Positions 12,539-26,500 of a stretch of 64,000 nt of DNA are shown piece by piece (the stretch's first letter is position 1; each line of letters opens with the position of its first letter). A program made the translations under genes and the position numbers. Origin of the DNA: Channallabes apus (taxonomy: Eukaryota; Chordata; Actinopteri; Siluriformes; Clariidae); NCBI GenBank assembly GCA_030522415.1, contig CM060121.1, positions 26,230,912-26,294,911 of the forward strand, read 5' to 3'. The notes under the pieces were generated by a model. That model saw nothing but the letters and a program-made list of their open reading frames with translations. It was not told the origin of the DNA and ran no database searches.

Positions 12539-13909
12539 AAGTCTAAAAATTTCTAGTGCCATTTTTATCACATCTAATTCACATCATTTGTGTTTGTGTT
12601 TAATTTGATTTGATTAAATTACTCATGAGTAATCCGCCATGTGATTAATCTGTCACTTGATCCTGTGTCTTGTGCTAATGACTTCATTCTGTTCTCGTTC
12701 TCTGCTTCGGGTTTCTCCAGGCCTTTGTTTTGCCTGCTAAAAGGATTAAGAAGAACATGCGAGAATGTTTGGGAATAACTAACATGCCTTTAACAATGCA
12801 AAAATGTCGGGCCACGGTCCCATAACCCTCTGTCTCTCACGCACGGAAGCTGCTCGTGCAGCTCGGAGAGTGCAAATGTGTTTCGCTGTGTGACCTTTAC
12901 CCTTCACACAGTAACACAGACAAACACAAATACTTCTCAGGTTTCACAGCCTACATGAGAACAGGTTCTTTCAGTAAAGAATGAGATGTAATTCCTAGAA
13001 GCAAAAAATATATATTCTTATGTTTTCTTTTTGGGATTTTTAAACACCACGCACATTCTGTACACATACACACACAGAGTCAAACTGGTAGAGGGCATTA
13101 AAAAGGTGTGAAATGAGCACATCATTACATCAGTCTTCCACCAACACAGTAGAACCCACGCCACAAGTGTTACCAGATGACAGTGCAAAAAAAATTTAAA
13201 AATCTACTTGAATGCAATGTACATATAACACTTAGGCCCTGATCAAGCCTGTGTAGTGGTTTGAGCTGAAACAAGTATTGGCCTATTTATGGTACTGCAC
13301 TTTAAAGTTACAAGCTCTGTGGTTTTCCTACACTAATAATTGTAACATTGATATTTTTGAACATAATATTTTGTTTGTGTGTCAATAATATTGCTGCATA
13401 TGTTTTCCCCCCGAATCGCATCATCTCCACACCCTCCCCCATCCCCAAACAGTTCTCCTCCATCGTTCAATAGCTATCAACCAGGGAGGACAAAGGTTAA
13501 CACATGTGTTCTCCAAGACACTTGAATCCAACTTCGGTGACACTCTTGGAAAAAAAAAGCGCTATCCGTCCTCTTCTGCATTAAATGGGCTCGCAGGTGC
13601 CTGTGATTGGCTAATCTCACTGTGACTCACAGAAGACACTAGCCAAAGAAAGCATGGCCAGTTTCCTTCTCATGTCTCCTGACCATGGATGGTTGTTGTA
13701 TTGTCCAGATTTGAACTCGTCATCTACAGATGATATGTTGAACAATTTCTTCCTGAACCACACAGACCAACGTTGTGCAATATGTTTTTAAAGATGTGTC
13801 ACAGTGGCACCAAGTTAAGAAACTTGTTTAAGGGAAAATGTGAATTTTATGTTATACAAGTTTTATATTTTCAGCTATTTTGGTTCATTCGCCAATTATT
13901 TAGGTCACA

Positions 13910-14345
13910 GTACATCAGACCTCAGACTTGAGTATTTGAGACTTCTATTTAGACTTCATTAATTAGACTCTGTGATCTCTGATTTATGATCCAATTCATA
14001 CCTGAGATTCTATAACTCAGACTTTGACTCAGACATCGTCAATTGGACAAAATGATCTATGAATTGGAATATAATTCAATCTTGAGCTTTTAAGATTCAG
14101 GCTTTGACTCAGACATCTTCAGTTGGACTCAGTGGCCTGTGATAGAAGATCTGATTCTGAGTCCAAGTTAGATTCTAACATCCAATTCCAGTTTTGACTT
14201 AGACATTGTATGTTGGACACAATGGTCTTTGACCTGGGACCCAATTCAGACTTCTGCTTTTAAGACTCAGTCTTTGACTCTGACATCATCAATTGGACTC
14301 AATGATCTATCAATAACTTGGGATCCAATTTAGACTTGAGCCGGA
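13910..14345. repeat. Diverged minisatellite, 80-90-bp unit
   Basis: The block 'gactcagacatcNtcaNttggac' recurs at 14026, 14106, 14196 and 14276 (spacing 80, 90, 80) with intervening 'gatctNtgNNttgggatccaattca'. A further eroded unit lies at the left. It gives about five copies, each heavily substituted. Confidence 0.8.
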
Positions 14346-16710
14346 TCATTGAGTCCAAAATGATTGGCAAAGGACCAATCAAAATTGTTGTAAATTTACA
14401 ACCTGCATGACATGAAAATGACGCTTTCCACCCAAACAAACATCTTAACTTTGTGCCTTTGCTCTACAACTCCACTTCTTTAAAACATATTATCCAGCAC
14501 AACTCGACGTCTTACCTTTTTGTGCATTATTGACATGTAAACAGACTACACCATCATTACTTATCACTCCATAAACTACTGTATACTGCTACTGATAAGT
14601 ATAGACTGGACTTGTATTCTACATGGACCAGTGATGATCAGTTTGTCCTTTTCATAATAATAGCATAGCACAACACAAAATAACAGCATGCATAAGCCCC
14701 AGACATTATATGCTCAACCTTATGAAGCAGACACATAATCATACCATGCTTTAATTCTGCCTTTGAGTGTTGTCTAATATGTAGGTACACTTCCTCTTTT
14801 GCATAAACACCTGTGTGAATGAGAGGCTACACACTTAAAGCAGGATTCAGAACTCTGACTTGAGCTAAACTCTGAGCTTAGGGAATATTATTTGCACATT
14901 CTATTCAAAACAGACAGCCTGACACAATAATGCCAACCCCGGCATCACATGCTTTTGGGTTTAATCAGGACCATCTGGAAAATGGGTTTTTAGATGCGCA
15001 CAAAGAACACATGCAAAGTGATCAGAAATTTAAAAAAAGGCATTTTTGGTAGTCTATTTTATGTTTATTTGTCCCTAACTCTTGTTATTGCTTGGGTAAA
15101 AATAGTTTGATATAGTTAGCTGTCAGAAATGAAGCTGGTATGATCAGATACAGTTGTTATGTGGTCATAACAAATTTTGGTGCTTTCCTTACACCTTTTT
15201 TAAATTGTGCTTATATAGTAAAGGTGTTAACACAACCATCACTATATTTGCACATAAACTTGTTTTTTCTTATTGAAAAAGTATCATTTTAGCAGGTTGA
15301 ATCTGATGGCTTTGCCATTTGGATCCTCTCTTGTTCTTTCTCTGTCTCGTTTGCAGAGGCAGGTCATGACCCTTTCTGACTACCGCCCCGGTTATATGTC
15401 TGTCAGCTGGCTACCATCAACTCACAGACAGACACACACTCACACACACACATTCCTGGGCATCTGATGATGAGGTGAAAGATTTTCTTATCCTGAACAG
15501 TAGTAGGCGTAACTCACTTCACCAGGTTGTTTTACAAACACTCATCACGTATTCTCTGTGCTTCTCCTTGGCTCTTATACACACTTATAAACACGTCGTC
15601 GATAAGTGCCTACATGCTTACCCTTGTTCTAGCACTTCCTTCTGCCAAACTACACTAACATCCACTTCCTAAAACTTTGTATTGAACAACTCAAATGAGA
15701 TATTTTTAGGTTAATGTACATTTTCGATGTCCAAGAATTTGTATTACAGTCTGTCTTAGGGGGTACAGCTCTATTTCGAACTCCGGATAAATCCCTGCAA
15801 TTAGAAATGCCTCTGTATTATGTTTGTCTACCATGTACCTATTATCACCGGTGCACTTTGTACACAATTACAATGAGCTCAATTCCTGCTATGCTTGTCA
15901 TCAACCATCTATTCCTTATCCATCAGTGGAAGAAACCACAGCTGAGCATATTTCATTTGTCTGGTGGATCATTCTTAGCAAAACTTACAATGACATGATA
16001 GTAGTGTTTTTGCAATGCTAGTACTAATGCATCATGTGCATGTACCGCATCGGGTCAACTGGTAGACTTAGGCACAAAGCTAATCATTTTCCAAATACAG
16101 TCCAAGTTAATCATTCTCTAACTTTTATCTGTGTTGGTTTCGAACCACAAGACCAGTGGTAGCTGTTTATTTTGGGCTGGTGGACAGTTTCTCAGTGAAG
16201 CCAGTGACATGCATAAAAATCCCACCAGCCAGTGCACTCGTATTAATGGTGTACATTAAAACATGTCAGTGCCACTGCTGTGCTCAAAATGATCATGTAT
16301 ACCATGCAGACGTATATACATAACATTGGGTCAGTGTGATGGTATGGCTGTCCTTATGAATAGATGGATGGGATAGAAGTGAGCTGACAAATAGTGCATA
16401 GCAACAGCCTATATTAATCTCATTGTGGTATGAGTACAGGTTTAAAAAAGGGAACGCATATAGATACTAAAAATAATAATAGAATAATCTGCATTTCTAT
16501 CTTTTTAGAAGTAGCAAGAGCAGCTCTTTCTGTGGAAAATGAATGCATCTCTAAGCGGTCTCATGCATCATGGTCTCTCCAGGGATCCATGAATTATAAC
16601 TCAGTTTGCAATTTTCGAATTTTGCTACTGTGGTGGAAACCAAAGTTGCTGTGAATATAAATAACATTGCCTGGATTGCAATGACAGTATTATAATGAAG
16701 ATGTGTTCTA

Positions 16711-16730
16711 TGATAGATAGATAGATAGAC

Positions 16731-16793
<63 letters not shown>
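16711..16793. repeat. (GATA)n microsatellite
   Basis: About 20 GATA units with one GACA interruption. It abuts the left end of the mariner relic at 16796. Confidence 0.97.
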
Positions 16794-16795
16794 AG

Positions 16796-17240
16796 GTGTG
16801 TTCAAGTCAAACTGGGATCGGTGATTACATTTCTTATGTCTTATTTCTGATCGTCATTCATGGACATACAGTACAGCATTTTTACGCAGCTGTCTATGGG
16901 AACTGTACACACAACCACTCACGAATACCACTTGCACAATACAGGAAGTCAGCTGGGAGTTATTGCCACATCCCTGTATAGTCCTGACCTTACTCCAAGC
17001 CATTTCCACAGGTTTGGGCCATTAAAGGAGTTCCTGGGAGGCCAGCATTTCAGATGTGAAATAAGCAGCGCGATTATGGCTCTTTCTAACTTGATGGTAT
17101 CCAAGCACTATTGAAACGCTAAGTGCATTAGTGTAGCAGGGGATTATATAAAGAAATAAAGGTACAGAGTTTTTACTATCATAACTGTGTTCTGTTATTC
17201 TGCACAATCAAAAGTCCCGGTTTGACTTGAACTTCTAGAT
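16796..17240 (+). mobile_element. Mariner relic with both terminal inverted repeats
   Basis: The left end 'gtgttcaagtcaaactggga' is matched by the inverted right end 'gtcccggtttgacttgaac' near 17215. The interior (16860-17114) keeps the mariner catalytic block SPDLTPSHFHRFGPLKEF followed by LGGQHFR, part of the D34D signature region. Upstream transposase sequence is deleted and the total is about 440 bases, so it cannot be autonomous. It is the best guide copy for the family at 2045, 6306, 28000, 33970 and 44920. Confidence 0.85.
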
Positions 17241-17389
17241 AAATAAATCTAAAGCATATACAATATACTAATTTAAGATTAGCATTTAACATAGATTTTT
17301 AGCGTATATTTGTTAAAGAATAATGTTTATTTTATTTATTTATTTTATTATATGCAATGCATTGCAGTCTTGTCCTCTCCGTGTTGAAC

Positions 17390-17835
17390 AGTTGAACGTG
17401 AACCTCAAGAACCACGCGGTTAGGAACTTGACCCCGCCCCCCTTTACAGCGATTGGCTGGTGAAGTACGTTGCCGCGAAGGGGGTGGGGTTATTGGAGTA
17501 TTGTTCAGAGTGTTTGTGCTCGTGCTTAGGTCTCGCGACTCATTAAAGCACTCAGAGCGCAGTTGGAGTATTTATACCGCTGAGTTCACAGTCGTCTTTA
17601 ATCCTACAGAACAACTCAAAGAAATACAGGAGAAAGAACAGGATTTTGGTTTGTCTCTTCTGACTTGAGTGTGAGCTTTTACGCAAACGGGTTTGGACTC
17701 TTAATTAATCCGGAACAGCTGCAGTGTCTTTGGTGCAGGACGGACCTGCTCCTGATGGACTAAAGTCGTTCCCGGTTTCAGCGATTAAACCGTGTTTTGA
17801 TTGTTATTGTTTAAATTGCCATTCTCACCGCAGCG
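17390..17835 (+). promoter_or_regulatory. Promoter and 5' UTR of the STK17-type kinase gene
   Basis: GC content and CpG density rise abruptly. Visible elements are a GC box 'ccccgcccc' (17432), an inverted CCAAT box 'gattggctgg' (17451), a second G-rich box 'gggggtgggg' (about 17480) and a TATA-like 'tatttata' (17569). Transcription would then start near 17600, giving a 5' UTR of about 235 bases. The start site is inferred and not shown by sequence. Confidence 0.6.
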
Positions 17836-20800
17836 ATGTTGGACGCCGCCGCCGTGAATAAGAACGGAATGGTGACCAAGATCCACACGCGGATCCGCAC
17901 AGAGCCGTTTAAGACCAACTACGACCTGGTCGGAAAAGAGCTCGGCAGGTAAACCCACTTATACTGCACTCTGTCCCGCTCTCCGAGTACTGCGCGCGCT
18001 CTCACCGCGTCTAGTGATAACATCACAGTAAAGAGCGCTCGTGCTCACTGGGTCAAAGGAGATCAACGTAAATCGCGCGAGCGCTTGATTTTTAATTTTA
18101 AACTTCTACAGAGTCTGCATGCTTTATTTTGTAATCATTACAAATCCATGCAGCTGGGCTAACTTTTCCTTTTTTGTGTCAGGTCTTAATGTGTGAATTT
18201 TAATTTATTCCCTTATATACATCCATTGTGTGTGTGTGTGTGTGTATATATAAATTAATTATTTTTTTTTTCATAAAGTTAGGCTGACTTGACTCCACAC
18301 TGAAGGTGTGCAATTCACATCATTACTGAAAATATTTCCTGTTAGGTTTAAGACCTTTGGTTTAGTAGGTTAGATATCAAATTTATAATGTCAGTGTCAT
18401 CTGGGAAAAAGGTGACCTAGATCAGCTGTACTGCAAAAAATAAAAACAAATTAAAATATAAACATTAACTAGTAGTTTTCTACTGAATGTGGTGTCACTG
18501 AGCTTTTCAATGATCCCCAGATCACCTCACTGAGACTAACACTGACTAAGTTACAGGTTCAAGATCACCAGGAAGCGACCGTGTGCATTTTTGTAACATA
18601 TCTGCATAAACCTTATCTGAAAGTCTAGAGAAAAGTGATGCTAATTGAAATATTTTTTGGTCAAATTTATGGCTTAGCGTTTTGGTTCTTAGGCCAAAAG
18701 AGAAGATAAAAGATTTATGTTCGATGTTGTGGACACTATTCCCTGAGGTGCAGCAAAAAAAAAAGAAGAAAGGAACCAAGACAGCGAGAGAGAGAGTTGT
18801 TTGCGTTGGATGTTAATAATATATCTGAGATCCCGCATTTGCTATGGTTTTAGCATTTTTAGATAAGCACTATGTTAGGAAAATTCCAACTCTCGGTGTT
18901 AACATATCAAGCATTTAATCAGACAGTAGTGTTTAAACTCCAGCAGGGCATTTCTCTGATGGATATCTACCAACAGATGGGTTTCAAGTTATGGTCTAAA
19001 AAAGATGGTGATAAAATCTGTTTGCTTTCATAGATTCTTGGAATGCTTTTTTTTCTTTTTTTTTCCCCCCACTGAATAAAAAACATTCATGACCCCACAT
19101 GCATATGTCACGGGTGCATAGTTCCTTATGTAATGCGTGTTATCTGATCTTCAGTTGAAAGAGAAGTCCCGATCTGAGGGAAGATCGAGCTTCGAGATTG
19201 CAGACAGTCAAAATATCATGCCTTCCTGCACCCAAACACCACCTGCTCGCATGCATGTGACAAACACACATGCACTCATGGACTAGCCGTAAGGCTTCAG
19301 GCTGAGAGGACACCTCAGGGTACTTGTCTTTTGCACATTCTAACCAGTCATTACTTTGATGTCTGCAGGAGAGCTCAGCAGTATGCTCATTTGCAGCTCG
19401 CTTTGAATAAATGGAAACGAGCGCATGGTTTCTTTTTTTCGTCGGACAAAGAAATCTCTCGCTCTCTTCCTTATGTATTCTGAACTGTCCAGGCAATCAG
19501 ATATCACTGGACAAATAGATGGATTCCTCTGCAAGGATGGGCAATTCTTGCTTCATTTTCCTGAATGATGTTTTATATATATATATGTCATTGCAAGTGT
19601 CCTACTTTTGAGCGCCTCATAGGACGCTGACCTAATTTGAGCTCTGACTTTTTTTTTTCTTTTTGGTTTAGTGTCATTTTAGGAATTTCCCTGAAGGGTT
19701 CTATGAAGGAGCTGATCCTGGCCTTGATCTAACTTACTGTGTGCTGATCAGGTACAGGGGTACGTCCAGGTTTTTAGAGATAGGGTGACCATTAAGAAGA
19801 CAAAACACATGGATTTGTAGGATTTTATTTGTTAAGTGAGTATTTGGACGACAATAATCTGCGTAGGAATTATGAGGGTCCAATTAGAGATGTGAGTTAG
19901 GGAGGTTTCTGTCTCTTTGGCCATTGCTGTGGCTGTTGGACTGTTCATTGCCATGGCCATTGCTGTACCCTTGGAGTGTCCATTGTCATGGCCATTGGGC
20001 TGTTCATTCTTGTATCCATTGCAGTGGCTGTCCATAGCTGTATATATTGCCATAGCCATTTTGTTGGCCATTGCTATATCTATTCCTGTGGCCATTGGCC
20101 TGGCCATCGCTGTGTCAACTGTGCTTTCAAATGCTGGAGGCATTGGGGTAGTCATTGGAGTGGTTATTACTATGCCATGGCTCTTTGGTTGTTCATTGCT
20201 GTAGGCAGTTCTATTGTTTTTACCACTGCCATTTGGGTTGCTTCTCTCATTTCAATTATGAAGGTTTAATTTAAAGGTGGCAAGTTGTTTAGGAGATGAA
20301 TTTAAGTGTTTACTATGAGTGAAGAGAGACATGCATGATTTGCTTTTATATTCTTTGTCTTCTGTTTCAGCACACACACCCGCAGATGAGCACGTTAAAG
20401 AAGAAGAAAAAAAATAGAGGACAAGTGTCAGTGTTGGTTTAGTTTCGTGCAGGATTTATAAACCACTGCTGCATCTGGGTCGTGTAACCACAACGTGTGT
20501 TTCCTGTCTGCATAGTGAATGAAAACATCCTTTTAAACCTTTATAAGGTGGCAGATCAGCGATACTACAGGGCAAATGAGGACACTAAATATATGTAGAG
20601 AGAATTTTTCTAAAACTGTTATTAAAAAATGCTGCATAACTACAACAGATGGTGAATTAGTGATGATTGCATCCCGTGATACTTTCGCATGGTGAATTAT
20701 GATGGTCAGGGTTGTTCCCTTCGACCTTTTTCGTCACAACATAGCATTCATCTTTTGTGTTAAAGCCTACATGATGGGATGCACCAAGAGATGGGTGCAC

Positions 20801-23519
20801 TATTAATCAGTAGCGTGTACTGGGTGGTCTGTTGTGTCACCTACCACCCACATGCACACCCTGTGCACCATACACACTATAGTGCGTCTTATTGTGAGGC
20901 TTCCTAAGAAGGCGGAGTTACAAGAAAATTGTGCCTTTTTTTTGCTGCTAGACAAAGGGTTGGACAAACTAGTGGCCTGGACATTGTGTGTTTAGTGTAT
21001 GTGTGTGGGGGAAGCCATGAGTTGACTCTCTTGAAAGTAATCGCTGAAGTGTGGGCTGGAGATCTGATGTAGGGAATGACCCTGAGAGAGAGAGAGACCC
21101 AGAATGGCTCATGTGCCTTAAATGATAATGAGTAAGTGTAGGGGCTTGTAATGTCTGACTCTGTTCTGATTATCAACTTTCCGAAACCGTGAGAGCAATT
21201 TCAAGGTTAGTGATGCCACTGAGAATCTTTCTTTGTACACATCACAAGGAGGAGATGCCCGGTCAGCTTGTGACGTCAGAGGCGTGCAGATTTTCTACAG
21301 TTCAGTAATCATGAAGGCGACAGGCATGAGTCAGTGGGGTCAGCGGGAGACCCGCTTGTTGCCTGTCGTATAGAGGAAACGTCTTCTGCTGATGCAGCTC
21401 TGATGAAACGTTTTCCCGAACACAGAAACCTTTTATAGGCCAATACAAGAGAACTTTGAAACGTAAATCTCCAGGAAATTGCTCGTTGAAACGAATGATT
21501 CAGAAATTCAGATTCCTATAGCATGTAGCAGAAATGTTCCAGGTACACTATTGTATTATAGAAGATTAAATGAAGCGTGCCTTAACTTTTTTTAATAACC
21601 TGATTTTGTATTTGCATACTGACACGTGATTGGCTCGGATATTTTATGATGCAGTAACTTAAGCTTCTTCTAATCTCAGGTCTTTCTTACAAAAAATAAA
21701 CAATTGCCATGTTTTCATTTGAATTATTATTCATTTACTTTATCATACAAAAGATATTGTCATGTACTTTTTTTTTTTAAGCAATATACAAACACACAAA
21801 TTGGATAAAAGGTTACTAGACTATGATCACTAATCCCCTCTCTTTCTTCCTCTCTCTTTTCCCAGAGGGAAATTCGCTGTGGTGAAGAAGTGTGTGGAAA
21901 AAGCCACAGGGAACGAATACGCCGCCAAGTTCCTGCGCAAACGGCGGAAGGGTGAGGACTGCCGCGCTGATATCCTGAATGAGATCGCCGTGCTCGAGGC
22001 AGCCAAGGCCAACCCGTACATAGTGGGGCTGCACGAGGTGTACGAGACCAGCTCCGAGATCATCCTGGTGCTCGAATGGTAAGTTTTCCTCCTAGACACA
22101 TTTTGGTTAAATATGATGCATAGTGCACTGAATATCACAGTATTTTATATTGCAAAATATATTTGATTGTAATTCGACCTGTAATTTAGCAGCACCTACA
22201 CCATCAGCTCTAAAGGAGGACCGATGAAATGGTTTTCACCCTATGAACCACTTCTGGTGAATTACATTAATTATACGTGTGTATTTGTGTGTCTTTAAAC
22301 TCTGAGACGAGTCGTCGTTTCAACTTGACCAACATCAGGATTATGTGAATGCTAACTGTAAAATCACCTCTCGCTTATGAGAATGTTGTTCTTGCATTTC
22401 CCCCCCCCTCCCCATCTTAAGTTTGTTCAGGTAGCAACTATATACACACTTGCACACAAAAAAAAAAGAATTGGGTCATGAGTGAGCGAAAGCAAGAGAC
22501 ACTGTGAAAGAAAGCGAGAAACAGTGAGAGAGAGAGGGAGAGAGACTGAGAGAAAGAGGGAGACCGGCTGGGTCCTTTTCATTCGCTATTCCTTCATTTC
22601 TTCTCTATTCCTCCTCTGTGGAGGGAGAACTTGCAGAACAAATCCTCGAGTTCAGACTCTAAGTGGCGTCAGACTGCAGATCTATAAACGTGACTCTAAT
22701 TAATCCCGAGAAACATTCCCCGAAACGCCTCCTCCTGCCCGTTTCTCTCTCTCCTCTCCCAAGCATCTTTTTTGTACTTTACATCAGGGTTTTTTTTCTT
22801 TGTGGCTTGTCGTGTCCCTGATTGTCAACGCTGCAACACTTTCACAAACTGACGCACGCAAGAACAACGGATGCTGGTCAGGAGTTTTAAGAAACGCTCG
22901 ATTGCATCTTGAGTCTCGGCAGCACTTCCTGTGCATGGTTCATGAGCTTCTGCTGAAAATCAGCTGTACTTCAATTAACCAGCCTGACGTAGGCGTGGGT
23001 GACCTGCGCACGCATGCGTACACACACTCACACACGCCACGACATGTCATTGCCTTATTAGGAAATTCTTCTGGTTAATCATTCATTTTGATTCAAGGTT
23101 TATCTGGGCTTCATCATCCTACCCGCTCTTACACCTCATCATTTGCTCCGTTTCTCCTGTTCTGTATTATCTTGTCTCTCATTTACTATTTTTTTTTTTT
23201 TTTTTTTTTCAAGCCCTAAGCCACATGTACAGCCTGCCAGTTCTGTGATATTTTAGTTTATAATGAAGCTTCCGTCTTTCTGTTTAGTCTTGCATGCTGG
23301 GACAAAGCCATTTTTCCTCTTCTTTAACACTTTCACTTATTTAATTAATTTTTTTTGGCTCCATCTGCTTCTTTTCTCTGACAAAGCAATGAGAGCAAGA
23401 AAGAAAAGAGCAGGAGATGCAAAGAAATGTTTTTTTTTTTTATTTTCCATTTCCTGTGGCTTTTCTAGCTAGTCTTTAACCAGGGCTCTAAAAACAGAGC
23501 AGCAAGCATATACACACAC

Positions 23520-23552
<33 letters not shown>

Positions 23553-26500
23553 AGCCTGCAGCCACAACCACATCCTCAGTACTGAGTACGAAGCGCAAAC
23601 CCAAGTGATGCGACACCGTCAGTATCGCACACTTTTTACCGTTTAAACAGAGAGCAGAGGCGAAGATTTACAAGAAACGACCAAAATGTCATCAGTTATG
23701 TCATCAAAACCATAACTGCTGCTTAAATTTTTCCTTTCTACGTTTTTTGCCAACTTTCAACAAAGTGGTTAATTACAGTGCAGTCGATTCTATTCGATTT
23801 TCCTTGTGATTTTTAATAATCAGGTTAATAACATTTTATTTTTCTGATTTGCCATGGCACTCAGTTATATAATATTATGTTGTAAAGTATTCAAAACTAC
23901 TAAAAGCACTTTATTAAACATTGAAATGTTGTTTAACTTGTGTTACTAGTTGTATGAGCCCTGACTTTTAAACAAAGCAACTTTTTTTTTTTTTTTAAAT
24001 ACACTCCAGTCCACTAGGTGGCAATGTTGCACCAATCGCCAATAAACTCGAAAAGAAGAAGAATACTCACTGAAAATGCGAGTACTCGTAAAGAATCGGT
24101 TCGGAATCTAAAACTGATTTAACGATTCAGTTAAATCTCGCAGCTCTAGTATACAAGTACGGACATATTTCACAGAATAATGAGAGAAATATTCTCTTGG
24201 TAAAGATAAGGATGGCTTGGTGTAAATTTGGACATGCACAAAGCATAAAAACAAACACATTGTAGAATTAGTTTTTGTGTATTTAATTATGAATAAAAGG
24301 GAACACGAGAAGTGACAATATATTTAATAAACTGCAGTTTTAAAGATTACTTTACACACGTACAAGATGTCGTGCTTCCAGGTTTTCCTTGGCTTAAAAC
24401 CTAAAGCCTAGCCATTTCGGATTGACGAGAATATTAAACAGCTCTATTACGACAATCCCTCTTTATGTCCAAGCACAGGGTCCGCTCACAGCCCTGTCGC
24501 ATCTTCTGTTCTCCGGTGTGTTTGTCCACCTGAGAACCTGCAAGTCAAACGGCACCAGATTTGTGTCCTCGGGTTTCCGCTTCTCCTGTTCACGCGCTCC
24601 TTATGTTTGTTCAGAATCGAACATCAACATTGTCGTGCATTGTCTAGTTTTCCCCATTTGTCAAGCTTTTTCCCAGCGCACTGCCTGCGGGCTGTTGAAA
24701 ATGCGTGCAAGACAGATCTAATTAACTCTGAGTTGATGGACGCTCTGATAAGCCACACTCAGTACCCCAATTATTTACACAGCTGGCTTTCAGAGTTGTG
24801 TAACAAATTAAGTGTACAATGTATACACACGTGTGCGCGCACACAAACCCAGGGAAACACGCGAAATCTAAAAATCCCACGCATTTCGCTAAGCTGTGAA
24901 TAGTGGAGACTTGACAAGCTAGTTTAATATTGGTAATTGTTTTTCTTCCCAATTTGGTTTTGACGTTTTCTTCAAACCACAACTGCATTTATTCAGATTT
25001 AAAGCTACAGCCCTATCAGTAGTAAAGCCCACGCGGTTCTACATGTCTCCTCGCCTGGGTTTGAGATTTACATCGGTTTGATCAGTCTTGACTTGACTCA
25101 GTTGTCATGTGTGGTCCGAAATGCACTCCTGCGCATTAAAGTCCACAAATCCGCTATAAATCTGTCTTATTTGGAGCTGAGAGCTTGTGATTTATGGATG
25201 CGATGTCTGCAGGATTGGCCTTCGTGTCTGGTTCCATATTACGTATTTCCCTGCCAATGGTATCCAGAGATGTTATGCAATTCGAAATGTGTGCAAGTAT
25301 GTTTGAGTGCGTATGGGGTGATGTTCCTCTGCCAGAAAAGCCACAGCATTATAATGTTCTTGAAACTTAGTCCTGGTGGGTTTGCATATTTATTGAAAGA
25401 GTTTGTGAATCTGTGAATGAAGTAAACGGTGAGTCAGTATGAATGATGAGTGCAGAGGAGGTTAGTCATTTCTCAAAGGTATTTCCGAGTATTCTGTATG
25501 TTCCTCAAATTACAATCCACTATGAAGACATCGTTCTTCAGTAGGGATTAAAAGAAACTGTTGGCTGTGATGATAAATTGTGATTAATTTACTTAGTTTC
25601 TAAGTAAAAATATTTGTTTTAAGATTGATTCGGCTATAAATTTCAATAAATGCATTAATTCTCTATTCTGTCTCCTCCGTGTGTTTTCAGTGCTGCCGGA
25701 GGAGAAATCTTCAACCAGTGCGTGGCCGATAAGGACGAGGCCTTCACAGAGAACGATGTCATCCGGCTGGCCCGGCAGATTCTAACAGGCGTAGCTTTCC
25801 TTCATCGCAACAACGTCGTTCACTTGGACCTGAAGGTGGGTAAAATCACTGTGTGGTACAGACCAATATTCTGTGTATATAGATTTAAAGGTCCCATATG
25901 TTGCTGTTTCTTTGAAAAGTTAACAGACGTCCCCTAAGGTGTATACATATTTCGCTTCTCCTCCAAATGAGACGTTTCAGTGGAAGGGATCTTCTTATAT
26001 GAGGTCCCAATATGTGGGACGATCTAATTGGAGACCTAAACAAAAGTGATTTTTGCATAATAAACGCCATTTAAGTTGCATAACACACAGAAGCAGCGAT
26101 TTCAGATGAAGCGGTTAGAGTGCAGGGTCTCGTAAAACTTTTTTTATTACTGCTAGCTTTCATGCAGCAAGGCCGTTTATTTTTCTTTCAAAAGCTAAGA
26201 GGTTGTACTCCATGCTATTAACGTCTGGTAGAAAAAAAAGCAAAGCAATAAACCTGCCCGATGTGCGGCAGGTATTGATTTATTGTAAAAGATTGGGCTT
26301 ATCAGATATCCGAGAGTGTTCCGTGACACGTTTTAGGCAGCAGAGTTTAAGAAAGGGTCGCGTACCGAAAGGCTTATACAGAGGAAAAAGTTGCATCTCA
26401 TCCTTAAGTCATTTATCAGCTGTATTTAGTCGGAGCGGCCAAAACCGCAGGTCACTGGTAAATAGAGGAGTAAAAGTAAAAGCGCACGCTAAAATAGGAC

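Larger units (their letters stand above)
1..17380. other. Gene-free upstream region
   Basis: I find no exon here with recognisable homology. Open frames are short and fall in repeats or unique AT-rich sequence. The region holds the SINE, mariner, Tc1, microsatellite and minisatellite features listed separately. The remainder is unique-looking DNA with nothing I can assign. Distal control elements for the downstream kinase gene could lie here, but no motif shows this. Confidence 0.6.

Noticed and set aside
12618..12633. 16-bp perfect palindrome 'attactcatgagtaat' as a regulatory operator
   Set aside because: Single occurrence far from any gene start. A palindrome of this size in AT-rich DNA is not enough evidence.
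16711..16793. CRISPR-like array
   Set aside because: It is a GATA microsatellite without spacers. Nothing else in the window has direct repeats with unique spacers.
19832..20269. Protein genes on both strands in kinase intron 1
   Set aside because: The frames follow from a repeat with period six. No domain, splice context or codon pattern supports them.
24422..25416. Extra exons or a nested gene in kinase intron 2 (99, 98 and 112-aa frames)
   Set aside because: No recognisable homology, no splice partners, and the kinase exons already account for the whole protein.
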